Assembly: GCA_003508835.1 (NCBI GenBank)
Contig: PUFA01000316.1
Span: forward strand, 1,240,001 to 1,304,000
Source: Eonycteris spelaea
Lineage: Eukaryota > Chordata > Mammalia > Chiroptera > Pteropodidae
Length of the DNA stretch: 64,000 bases
Direction of reading: 5' to 3'
Shown here piece by piece: positions 32,804 through 43,038 of the stretch. Within the stretch, counting starts at the first letter, position 1; every line of letters starts with the position of its first letter. Both the position numbers and the translations under genes were made by a program. The notes beneath the pieces are model-generated. The model saw nothing but the letters and a program-made list of their open reading frames with translations. It had not been told where the DNA came from and searched no databases.

Positions 32804-32804
<1 letters not shown>
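31893..32804. other. Unique non-coding sequence
   Basis: AT-rich. The GCTGCACAATACTTCATTTC and ACATGGGACTTTAATTTTC text near 32478-32530 hints at a very old reverse L1 end but is too worn to call. Confidence 0.4.

Positions 32805-32844
<40 letters not shown>
32805..32844. repeat. (CA)n microsatellite
   Basis: Twenty perfect CA units, long enough to be length-variable in a population. Confidence 0.95.
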
Positions 32845-32847
<3 letters not shown>

Positions 32848-35800
32848 TCGCATGTGAGAATCAATGTTCCTCATTAGCAAACGATTCATTGTTCATTAGT
32901 GGATGACACTACCAAAATGACAATTTAAGAGCTGTGTGTCTTTCAGTCTTCACGTTTTAGCAAATGCATTACATAATTTAGCTTAAAGGACTATCCCACC
33001 AATTAGCCTGAGTTCCCCAAAGTTAAGGGGTGAAAAAAACCAGTGCAGATTCAATTACAAATGATAAGAATTGCTTTCATATACTGCCAAAAAAGAGGGA
33101 AAAAGCCATGCTCATCATAATACTAAATTCTCCTTTTTAAAGGACAGCTGATAATGCTAATCACCAAGTTACAAAAGTAATTAGGGAATTTTGAAATAAT
33201 CTAAAAATGTCCTCCAAGACAATTCAGGAAAGGAAACTATGTAATTTAAACAATTTCTCAGTCGTCTTTTACTTTAAAAGTTGCATCACAGCTCTATATA
33301 TTGGCCCACACAGGATTCCCTTATATTTCTAATAGAACAAAAGCATCTCTGCTTCTGCTGCTGCTATAATTGGCACTTCAGTCTTTCTGCCCAGTTAGCT
33401 CAACTTCCCATGAAAGATACTGAACCTACGTGAAGTTGTCAAAAATCCTTTAGAAAATAGGGGTTTTAGTGGAAGCAACCTGCCAATAATATTGAGTGAG
33501 CTAAATAAGGAAAAACGGCGAAGCAAGCCTGGCCCACGTCCAAGCTCCCTCAATGCGGCAGGGCATCCGTTCAAAAGATCATCTCCTCCCTAGCAGAGAA
33601 GCAAAGTTCAAAGTGAATGTTTCAAGGAAGCTAATTTCATGTTTGCATTTAATCTCCATATTAAAGAAACATCAAGACAAGTGGTATTTAGAGAAACTCT
33701 AAGGCTAAATCCAAATTCTGGGACTCAAACTATGTTTGCCTTTTGAGAGAATAGCCATTAGGGAGAATAACCAATAAATACAGAAATATTTTTACAAAGG
33801 ACATTAGATTCCTACATACCTTGTACTCCCAAAGAAAGAAAATAAGAGTAGTCTGTTTCCTGATATGCTGTACTAACCATATCCATTAATATTGGAGGTG
33901 ATTCTATATGATATGTCTTTCTTTAAGGGCTGCCTGGCTTTCCTTCCCTCTGGAATTTCAAATGTGCCAGGCTGCCACATCTTCTTCTCATCAAAGCATA
34001 AAGTATTCCTGGACAGGTAAAATAGTCTCTATCACATGCCTTTTACTTTGGATATTTATATTTCCTATGTAATTTTAATGTATCTGTGAATCAAAAGTAT
34101 CTACTGGAAGCAAAAAGTGAACCTGGGGTTTGCTGATATATTGTGGTGCCAGGATTGGGAGCTGTTTATTGGATGTCTAAGAATTTTACATCTTTCAGAT
34201 GGCTTGTTTGCTATCTGAATCTTACTAAACTGCCAATGGCCACCACTGGGCCAGGTTTTTATGCAGAAAATTTTGATACTGGTAATAAAATGACTTTCGT
34301 TGAAGCAGGTCTTCAAGTTGAAATAATGGGGATTACACTAGAAAAAAACTCTTGAGCAAGCTTTCTCATACGTACGATTAATTGAGTCAGTTAAGCCCAC
34401 CCAATATCCTGCCTTGTAGTCTCTAGGTTCATCCACTGACCAGGCCTAGCCAACTTCAAAAGCCAGAAAGCTGATCTAATGATCCTGCCCAGGGTATGAG
34501 CCAAGGTTTGGCCCTGCTGGATATAACTAAGGAGGAAGCCATTACTGCAGTAGCACATAATATATTCACATACAGACCAGAAAAAGGAAAGCAGATTTTA
34601 ATTCTTTTTCTCAAGTCTTTAGGAAGAGGGCAAAAGTAAATACAATTTTTATTCTGCCAGAGAGGAGAAGGAAACGTATACCCTGAAATCAAAGGAAGAA
34701 AAGATGGGGTGGACCGTAGCTCTTTACCTCTTCTCCTTCTCCACAAAGAATTGAGACATCTTACAGATGAGAGTAAAGAAAGGATGAAGGAAAATTTAAG
34801 TGAAGTGCTAACTTGTGAATATAAATAGACCCGCCATGGCTAAGCTCCATGCTTTTCCTAATTAAACCAAAAGAGGGGCAGGAAAATAGTAGAATAATTC
34901 TCACCATCAGAGAATAGGAAACACAGTTGTATTACTTCTGGGAGCCCCCCTGGGCAGACCCCGTGGAACTCTGTGAATCAGAAGGGATCTAGTGGAAGGC
35001 CTCAGCTTGGATAGGGGCTGCCTCCCTTCATCTGTGCCAGGGTTTACTGACAGGGAGTAAAATTTAAATCCTAGTCCTTGAGTATTGTGTCCTCCTGGAA
35101 GGTCTGGCCCTCCAGGAGGAAGGAACCCAGACAGAAAGTGACTGAAGTACCTTATCAGGTTGTGCCACATGGGAGGGAGGATATCTTTAAGTAATTTAGA
35201 TACTTAATTTGAAATAGATTATAGTTTTGTCTCAAAATAAAATGAGGTTTAAATTTTTCTTTTTTATCAGATAAGAATCCAAATCTAAGTGGTCTTTTTG
35301 AGGCTCACAAATATAAAATGCTACTTATTTCTGTCCCACAAAACAGTACTTTGGCATCAGTCCCTGAACATGCCACAGAAAGCCACATTTGGTGGATAAC
35401 CCCTGCATGACAGATAGTGAGAGAGCATGCTCTCCCCTGCCCAAGGCACTGGGTTATCCTGCCTAATTGGCTACCATGTGTGGACCTCGTTAGAAGAACT
35501 TGCAAGTGCTATACAAGGTAAAGAATGTATTTCTGATAATATTAGGTTTGGACCAAGGCCAAGAGTCTCCCGGGCAGACTAAAGCCATTTTACCAACACT
35601 TTACTTTTAGCAAGAAGATTCACGATAAGGAATATAAACAAGGCATCTAGGATCACAAGGTCATACCACCCCACTTCCTCACCCAGCTCTAACCACCTCT
35701 TTTCAGGGATGAGGAAGCGTTCCCAGGCAATTAGTCATGACCTCTCTCTACCTCAGTCTCTCACCTGCTAGTTTTTACTAAGAAACTTTGTTTCAAGGGC

Positions 35801-36539
35801 TTTAAAAATTCAGGCTCAACTTTTGAAAGATTTTTTTTTTAAGACGTGAAATACCAGCAAAACTTAATCAGGTTTAATGCCTCCTGTACTGTAAATACTA
35901 TCTTTTTTAAAGAAAATTTTACTACTTAAAAAATGCTTTATTAATGAAAGGAAAATCTGTATCACATAAATAATAACAATGTTTGATTTAAAATAATAGC
36001 TGAGAAAAGTATAAAATACATTTTTCTGTATATTACTATGTTTTGTTGTTTAATATATTTAAGATTTGTGATTTACCAAACAAGAGAGAATTTTTTTTTT
36101 CAGTAGTTGAAAAGCCTTAAAAGCTGCTAGTTAGTGAAATACCAATTCTTAGTGAAATGACCTAAGTTACCGCTTTATAACATACAGCCTTTGAAAAAGA
36201 CTTGTACTCTTTGTTGGCGGGGGAGGGAGCTGGTCTAAGACATCAGTTTTTTTTTTTTAATTTCACAGTATACAGTACATTGGTTAGACATTTATATAGT
36301 TTTATAAACAACCCCCTAACTGCTCTTTGAGAGGCAAAAATTGTTGAGCCTGGTTTGAAATTCTACTTTAGCCCATACTAAGTGGGAATAATAGACTCAT
36401 TAGTGTAAAGAATTAAAGCTGGCTGGTACTTTAGAAGACATTTGAACACCTTACTTTAGAAATGGAGAAACTCAGCCCCCTGAAATGTTAAGCATTCTTA
36501 GAAGCAGTCCTGTAAGGGGCTCGCCGCCGTCCTGGAGGC
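32845..36539. other. Unique non-coding sequence
   Basis: About 3.7 kb with little recognised. A 9-bp inverted repeat (CCTCCTGGA/TCCAGGAGG) sits at 35091-35119. Around 36400-36500 the text AAAGCTGGCTGGTACTTTAG, AGACATTTGAACACC, AGAAATGGAGAAACTCAG looks like a MIR3-type SINE module. The frames at 34456-34746 (96 codons) and 34907-35170 (87 codons) have no domain. Confidence 0.45.
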
Positions 36540-36735
36540 TGCTCCTTTGGATACTCACTAGACAAACAACCACATGCAAAATACATAACCCTTGTAAGCT
36601 TCAGTTTGCTCATCAGTAAGATGGGCTAATAACCATGTGAACCTCATATGAGTCATATGGGTTATAAACAAGTTAATAAACTTGTCTGGTACAGATGAAG
36701 AAGTGAATAAATATTAGATACACTGATATTATAAG
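36540..36735 (+). repeat. MIR SINE
   Basis: TAACCCTTGTAAGCTTCAG, TTTGCTCATCAGTAAGATGG, GCTAATAACCATGTGAACCT, CATATGGGTTATAAACAAG and AAGTGAATAAATATTAGATA give a sense MIR, with the left third worn. Confidence 0.65.
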
Positions 36736-36924
36736 AGGCAAGATTGAAAGAAAATCAGAGTAAGGGAACCAAGAAATGGCTTTTTTTCCTCATTATCTTT
36801 CTCCAAAAACTGACTATGGGTTAATTAATAGGAACATTATTCAAAACACAAAGTCTAGGAAGGTTTCTAATATCAAAACTTGGTGTAAATTGGAACTTCA
36901 TTATACTACATATTGGTCAGATAG
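36736..36924. other. Unique spacer
   Basis: Short spacer between two MIR copies; nothing recognised. Confidence 0.5.
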
Positions 36925-37160
36925 TAAGCCTAGTGGTTAAAGCATGGACTCTTGAGCTGAACAGCCTGGGTTCCAATATGATCTCTCCCACTCTCTAGCT
37001 GTGAAACTAAGCGACTTCATTTCCCTGTGCCTCATTTTCCTCCTCCATAAAATTAGGTAATAATAGTACCTGTCTCATAGAGTTGTTGTGAAAATGAACT
37101 TAGTTACTATTTGGAAAGCACTTAGTACACCATGCAACGTTATAAAATATTAAGTATTTA
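36925..37160 (+). repeat. MIR SINE
   Basis: Near full-length sense copy: CCTAGTGGTTAAAGCATGG, ACTCTTGAGCTGAACAGCC, TGGGTTCCAATATGATCTC, CTAGCTGTGAAACTAAGCG, CTGTGCCTCATTTTCC, AATAATAGTACCTGTCTCAT, AGAGTTGTTGTGAAAATG and AAGCACTTAGTACACCATGC. Confidence 0.9.
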
Positions 37161-37179
37161 TTATTATTATTATTATTAA
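37157..37179. repeat. (TTA)n microsatellite
   Basis: Seven ATT units at the 3' end of the MIR, where such tails often expand. Confidence 0.9.
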
Positions 37180-38054
37180 TTTATTTTACTGGACCATCTT
37201 GCACACCATCCAAGATTATTTTTATACTGAAAGCACCCAAAGAGACTTTGTAGTAACAATTTTATTTCTGAAACCATCTAGAATCATGGACTCTGATAAT
37301 GGGATTATACCAGTATGTAATTCTATTCTTAAGAATAATTTATAGAGTAATTCACTGGACTTCTAGAAATGCCTGATTCTGAAAAACAGTGGGTAAGTCA
37401 AAGGTAACAGAGTGGATATAGAATTTGACTCACCCTCACCTTTAAAATTAATGATTATCAACTTCTCATAGCCCTAGGCCAGCCCTGATAAGCTATCTGT
37501 ATTACAGCGGGAGAACTTTCAAGTAAGTAGAATGTTAATCATCTTTTTGGCTTTGTTTTTGTGAAATCATAGCACTTTTAGGGAGCAATGAACTAGTCCA
37601 ATCATTGCACAGGTGAGGAAACCAAGATCAAGAAAGGTAAAGTGATGGTCAAGATGCAGCTGTGTAATGAAGACCACAGAGGATAATATTTTAAGAACAT
37701 TAGAGTGCCTTCTCTAGTCATCAGAGAGAGTCCCAGCTTCACACTGTAAATCTGATTAACTGGATCTATATTTTATAATAAGGAGCTTAAATAGTAGCAG
37801 TATTTCACCCAGTTGAACTTCAAATTACTTCAGATGAAAGTAATGTATCTTTTTGGATATCAGACTGTTGCTTAAAAATTTATATACTCTAAAATTCCTG
37901 TTACAGAGAACATAAACAGTACATTGAGTTTGATCAGTCAGTGAAAAATTAATCTCAAGGGGTAAATGTTTCATCTTACAGCACATCAGAGAATTAAATA
38001 ACAAGCAATTTACGAAATTCCATCCTAGTCCTGAAATCATCTCTTTATGTGACA
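37180..38054. other. Unique sequence with a SINE-like segment
   Basis: 37560-37690 (AATCATAGCACTTTTAGGGA, AACTAGTCCAATCATTGC, ACAGGTGAGGAAACCAAGAT, AAGGTAAAGTGATGGTCAAG) matches the general form of a MIR3-type SINE. The rest is unrecognised. Confidence 0.45.
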
Positions 38055-38560
38055 TAGACGAGTAGTTTGTGTTGTATGTGTTTCATTTATATACATGTAA
38101 TTGTGCTACAGAACATTTTTTTCCTTTTTTTGTTCAACATATATTTTTAAGATCTATCCATGTTGCTTTATGTACATCTAGATAATTAATCTGAGTGGTA
38201 CATAGAATTCCACAACATAAGTATATCCCACAATTGACTAATTTATTCTCCTAGCAACAGACACCTCAATTGCCTCCAACTTTCTGCCTTCCAAATAGAG
38301 CATCAGTAAACATACCCATACATGTTTCCTTATAGTCCTATGTAAGAGTGGCTCTAGAGTATATATCCAGGAGTGGGAATCTTAGTGTATACCGCCAGAT
38401 TTCTCTAAGCACTGCCAGATAACTCCCCAAAATAGCTGTACCAGTTAGATTTCTACTAACAGTGCAAGAGGGTTTCCCACCTCTCTCACTAATAGTATTA
38501 TCTGACTTTCTGATATTCAGCTGTCTAACAGATGGTAGAGCATTTTTGGACCATATTCTA
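38055..38560 (-). mobile_element. Old L1 3' region
   Basis: Reverse L1: TTTTGTTCAACATATATTTT, AGATCTATCCATGTTGC, CCACAATTGACTAATTTATT, AGAGCATCAGTAAACATACC, ATATATCCAGGAGTGGGAAT, CTGTACCAGTTAGATTTC and TAACAGTGCAAGAGGG. These are the complement of the end of ORF2, a strongly diverged 5'-truncated copy. Confidence 0.75.
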
Positions 38561-38904
38561 GTCTACCAGTTCTCTCAAATATTTAAACCTTCTCCTTTTT
38601 GTTCATGAAGATTTCTGGATCTTGTACATGAGTTGCACAGGCCCTGGGCAACTAGAAATACTATCTCAGGACCACGTATGTAGGCTCCTTAACAATCCTG
38701 TTCTACTGTTTCTACATCATGCAGGGCCATACTGATTTCAGAACTTCTCTAATTGGTTTTCATTCCTCTCTCAAGAGGGAGGAGAATTATGAGTTCTAAA
38801 ACCTTTCCGGATGTTTCTACATGTCCTATGGGAATTTTCATGCATGGAGCCAGCACACAGCTGAGTTCTTACCCTTCTCCCTACCTTTCTCCCTCCCTCA
38901 TCTT
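38561..38904. other. Unique non-coding sequence
   Basis: No family recognised. Confidence 0.5.
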
Positions 38905-39010
38905 TCCTTTCTTCCTTCCTTCCTTCCTTCCTTCCTTCTTTCCTTCCTTCCTTCCTTCCTTCCTTCCTTCCTTCCTTCCTTCCTTCCTTCCTTCCTTCCC
39001 TCCTTTCTTC
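38905..39010. repeat. (CTTC)n tetranucleotide repeat
   Basis: About 100 bases of nearly pure CTTC units, with single interruptions such as CTTT near 38937. It produces artefact reading frames of Pro-Ser-Phe-Leu repeats on plus (38753-39226) and Lys-Glu-Gly-Arg repeats on minus (38881-39093). These are not genes. Confidence 0.95.
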
Positions 39011-39239
39011 CCTCCTTCTATCCTTTCTCTCCCTCTTCTCCCTCTGCCTCCTAGAACTGGAAATGTTTTCACCTTCTCCCTTTTGACTGACAAGACTGTC
39101 TTCCTTTCTTATTCTCCCTGTCCCCTCAATGACATTCTCCCTGTTCTTCCCCTTGGGCGATATTGGAGGGCAGGTAATAGGAGGACAGATGTATTACTAC
39201 AGGAGAAATGTATTGGAGAATTTTGAAAGACATTATCTG
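39011..39239. other. Pyrimidine-rich flank of the microsatellite
   Basis: Imperfect C/T-rich sequence grading into unique DNA. Confidence 0.5.
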
Positions 39240-39420
39240 CATGCACTTACTATTCCATATGAATAACATTTTAACCATCCCAAAGTACTTTTACATATCA
39301 TTTGACCCTCTCAAAAACCTAGATAGAGAAGTTGTTACCATTTGCAGACAAAAATAGAAACCAAGACTGAGAAAAGTGAAAGAATTTTGTATGGTAACAA
39401 GAAAGATAACCCACAGATAA
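39240..39420 (-). repeat. MIR SINE fragment
   Basis: AAAGTACTTTTACATATCAT, TTGACCCTCTCAAAAACC, GAAGTTGTTACCATTTGCAG and AATAGAAACCAAGACTGAG are the reverse MIR core with the left end lost. Confidence 0.6.
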
Positions 39421-40065
39421 CCTATTTTAGAAGAATTCATATGTCTTTTACAACTTTTCTCCAAAGTATATCAGGAAACCTTTTAGAATAGCAAATCTTC
39501 CCATTTTGTCTTTTGTATGCCTAGTCTTCTAAGCCAAAAGAAATTCTGGCACAAAAAAATGAACACTGTTTTGTCTCTGCTTTGCAGCAAGAACTTGTGG
39601 TTGCTCTTAAGCATTTGCAAGAATCTCTGAGTTTTTATTCCTTAGTAGGCAATTCTTTTATAATTAAAAAATGTTCTAAAAATATGATCATCATGGTTAT
39701 ATTTAGAAACAAACAGACCCCTGTTCATTTTTACAATCTAGATTGTACTTATTAAATTATATCTTACTCTGACAAAGACTGTGGATTTAATTAGGTTTGT
39801 GGAATAGTCATTTTAAATGTCTGGTTCTCTGATAAAGACCTATATACACAGTTTATTTTAATTATGTAATTGTACTCACTTTTCAGTAATTTTAGCTTTG
39901 AACTTTTACTTTTTAAAATCTAGAAAAGCAACATATGTTTTCTACCTGTTTCTATAATAATTTTTTTAGGCTAAATACATTTGGAGGACACTTTTCTGCA
40001 TCCCAAGAGATCATTTTCTGCCAGGTGATTAATAAAGACCACCTCTGCTTGAAGGGAAGCAGTTT
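39421..40065. other. Unique non-coding sequence
   Basis: AT-rich; no family or gene recognised. Confidence 0.5.
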
Positions 40066-40285
40066 GGGCTAGTGAAAAGAGACAGACCTGTTTGTGAATC
40101 TTAGCTTTCTACAACCTGCCAGCTGTGTGGCTTTAGGCAAATCACTTAATCTCTACACTTCAGTTTTTCATTAATAACAAGGGAATGATAGTACTGATGC
40201 TGAGGGTTAATGGAAAGATTCAATAAAGTCATGTATGTACAATGTGTAGCATATAGTAAACACTAAGAATATTATTTTCCTTCTT
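40066..40285 (+). repeat. MIR SINE
   Basis: GTTTGGGCTAGTGAAAAGAG, TGTGAATCTTAGCTTTCTAC, CAGCTGTGTGGCTTTAGGC, AAATCACTTAATCTCTAC, GGGAATGATAGTACTGATGC, GTTAATGGAAAGATTCAAT and TAGCATATAGTAAACACTAA give a near full-length sense MIR. Confidence 0.85.
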
Positions 40286-41739
40286 TCTCTCTTCCTTAGC
40301 AAAATAGAGTCATCATGAACACCACTGGGTTGTACTCCAGGAAGTCTACAGTAAAAATATTGCAGAGACTATTTCATCTTTGAAATGGAATGACAGAAAC
40401 AGGCATTTGTGTGCCTTGTTGTCCAAATTTATGGCTTAGTTTGGCCTTTTGCACACAGTAGGAATCTGGCATGCTGGAGATAGATGCATCGATAAATGAA
40501 GGTAAACTCTACATAAGCCTAGAGCATAAGTGATTAACACAACAGTGAATGTTGTTTAGATGAATTGTTTCAATGAAATAAAACTATATTAGGGCCACAG
40601 TCTCATTCTCCACTACTCTCTGGGTATTTCTTGAATATGCTAAGTACCCTTTGAAGTCAAGGAGAAACCTAGGGAGTAAAGAAATATGAGAGGAAAAACT
40701 AGGCCTGTGTTGTTTTTAAGGGAAAAGCAGGTTTTTAATGCAGACATTGTTTCTTATAGGACTAAGAATTGCTATTTTAGCATCATTCAAAAGAGCAAAA
40801 CCCATGTAACACTGGTAAAACATGGCTTTTCCTTATGAAGCATTATTTCAGAATTGCTTTTGTCCACAAATTATACAATGCATCCTCTCTACAAAAAGGA
40901 AAACAAACAAACAGAAAAAAACCCTCCTACCTTCTGTATGTTGAATAGTCCAAAAAATAGCATCTTACTTTTATTCCAAGAAAATAGGAGTAGACTTAAC
41001 CAGGATAGTTACTAACTGAAATAAAAATTTCCTGCAACAACTGTCCACATTTCATTCTGCTCCAGTGCACAGGTAGAATAGGCCCCAAAGGAAAGATGAC
41101 AAAGTGTTAGCTGGATTTAAAACAGTGCAGCGCAACATTCAAGTCCTCCTCTCCCTCCAACCCAGAAAGAAGTTGACAGGAAAGGGAGTCCAAACCGAAC
41201 ACACCAGTCAAGCACAAAGTACTGATTGAAGGTCCCTGGAACACAGAACATTCTACTAAACAATGATGAGACATAAAGCACATAGCAGAATGCCACCAGT
41301 CTCCCCTCACTGGGATTATCACTTCAACTTCTTAGCTCTAGGCATGGAGTGAGCAGCTTACTATAAAGCTGTCCCAAAAACCTACTGAGTTCCAGCCAAA
41401 TCCAGATTGGGCTATGCCATGACTACATGGCAATATATTAGATTACACCTGATGAACTATATGTCCCTCTTATATATGAGTCAAGCGTTACTCAGTTTAG
41501 GGCCAGGAGATCACTGAGTTTATAATAGTGTGGTGGTGGGAGAAGAATAAAGACCAAGATCCCAAATGTGCATTAGGACAGGGTGGCTAGAAGGTATAGA
41601 TCAGTAGAATGAAGGAGTGATAATGGATAAGAAAGAAAAAGTAATAGATTAAAGGATATTGTTATAGTGATTATACCTGAGGGAAGGAATCTCCCTTAAA
41701 AAAAAAGTTTGTATTGCTTTCAACGCTAAAAAGAAAGTC
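40286..41739. other. Unique non-coding sequence
   Basis: No family is recognised apart from a possible scrap of L2 tail near 40447-40500 (GCACACAGTAGGAATCTGGC). Confidence 0.45.
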
Positions 41740-41985
41740 ATCATGATAGCTATCATTTACTATTCACCACCATGTACCAGGTGCTATTTGAAAATGTTAC
41801 CTGTATTATGCGCCACAACAATTCTAAGAGACAGACATCATAATTACCATGCCCTCTTTTCAGAGGAGGAAACTGAGGCATAGAGAGGCGAAAGTCATAT
41901 AGCTAGTAAATGGCAGAGCCAGGATAAAAACTCAGTCAAGCTCAGAGCCCTCTCACTTCACCACTCCACATACTGCCTTTCAACG
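41740..41985 (-). repeat. MIR SINE
   Basis: A well preserved reverse MIR: TAGCTATCATTTACTATTCA, ATGTACCAGGTGCTATTTG, GAGGAGGAAACTGAGGCATA, GAGAGGCGAAAGTCATATAG, CTAGTAAATGGCAGAGCCAG, GATAAAAACTCAGTC, CCACTCCACATACTGCC. Confidence 0.9.
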
Positions 41986-42744
41986 AAAGCTAGGCGCCTA
42001 TAATTCTTGGCTTAGCTCATATATTAATAGCACATGCTTGTGTCTGGGTCTCTAGGTTACCACCAGGAAGCAAGGACCCCAGGGTAGCATGGTGGTCCTC
42101 TGTAACCTCTCGGCTTCTGGACATCACCCCATCACCACACGAGAAGAAACAAGCTCTCTTTTAGACCCGGGTGGGTATAAGGTATTGTTTATGAAAGGGT
42201 CCTGTTTGGTCCTTTCCATTGACCCCTATTAAACCCCCATAAAGCTTCCTGGTAAAAGAAAAGCTTCCTTAATGAGAAATTCCCTATGAGGGCAAACCTG
42301 TCATTCTTTCAGGCCAGATTGTCATGGAAACTTTTATATAGAGGAGCTCAACACTCAAGTCTTCAGGCAGCAAGAGAATCCATACAGTTGTTCTTTTGTA
42401 AAATTATACAGATGTATTCATTGCTGTAAGTGAGGCAATGACACAAGTTCCTTTTACTGATAAACGGAATTGGAACATAATTAGAGGAACACAATCGGAA
42501 TTTAATTTGTCGAGCCTCGTGCCACTCAGCTGGCCCTCATACCACAGTCTTGACATGTATTTTACAATGTATTTTAAAAATAATCATTGGAACAGAATTA
42601 TAAAATACTTGTGAGTTGAAAACAACGCCTTACTCTTTAAAATAATGCTTGGACATCTTAGTATAAATAATGAGTGAAGATCGTAAGTATTTTCTTATGT
42701 TGACCAGTATAGCTTCCAAATAACAGTACTTTCTTTTCTAAAGC
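41986..42744. other. Unique sequence with CNE-like segment
   Basis: 42400-42560 retains five CpGs in a short stretch (AAACGG, ATCGG, GTCGAGCC, CTCGTGCC) together with CATAATTAGAGG and TAATTTG homeodomain-like cores, unlike its CpG-poor flanks. It is a candidate enhancer by inference. The remainder is unrecognised. Confidence 0.35.
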
Positions 42745-43038
42745 AGGAGTCAGCAAACTAAAGCCCTTGGGCCAAAGTGCTTGATTTTGTTCAACCCAGA
42801 GCTAAAAATGGTTTTTACATTTTTAAATGCTTTTAAAAAAATCAAAGGAAAAATAAAGTATTAAACATATTAAAATTATATGAAATATAATACATAATAC
42901 ATAAAGTTTTATTGGAACAGACATGCTCATTCACTTACTTATTGTCTGTGGCTGCTTTTATGCCAGGAAGGCACAAAACCTAAAATATTTGCTGTTTGGA
43001 TCTTTACAGATTAAGTTTGCCAACCCCTTTCTAAAATG
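42745..43038. mobile_element. hAT-type MITE
   Basis: The ends are inversely related: GGAGTCAGCAAACTAAAGCC at the left and GTTTGCCAACCCCTTT at the right. The inner text TAAAGTTTTATTGGAACAGA, CATGCTCATTCACTTACTTA, TTGTCTGTGGCTGCTTTTAT and TAAAATATTTGCTGTTTGG belongs to a widespread non-autonomous mammalian hAT family whose exact name I cannot confirm. It contains an AT-rich expansion of about 60 bases (42830-42905). Confidence 0.8.

Noticed and set aside
38881..39054. CRISPR-like array from regular short repeats
   Set aside because: The regularity is a 4-base microsatellite without spacers, in a mammalian context.
38753..39226. 157-codon Pro/Ser/Phe-rich frame
   Set aside because: Entirely explained by the CTTC microsatellite, which is open in several frames.
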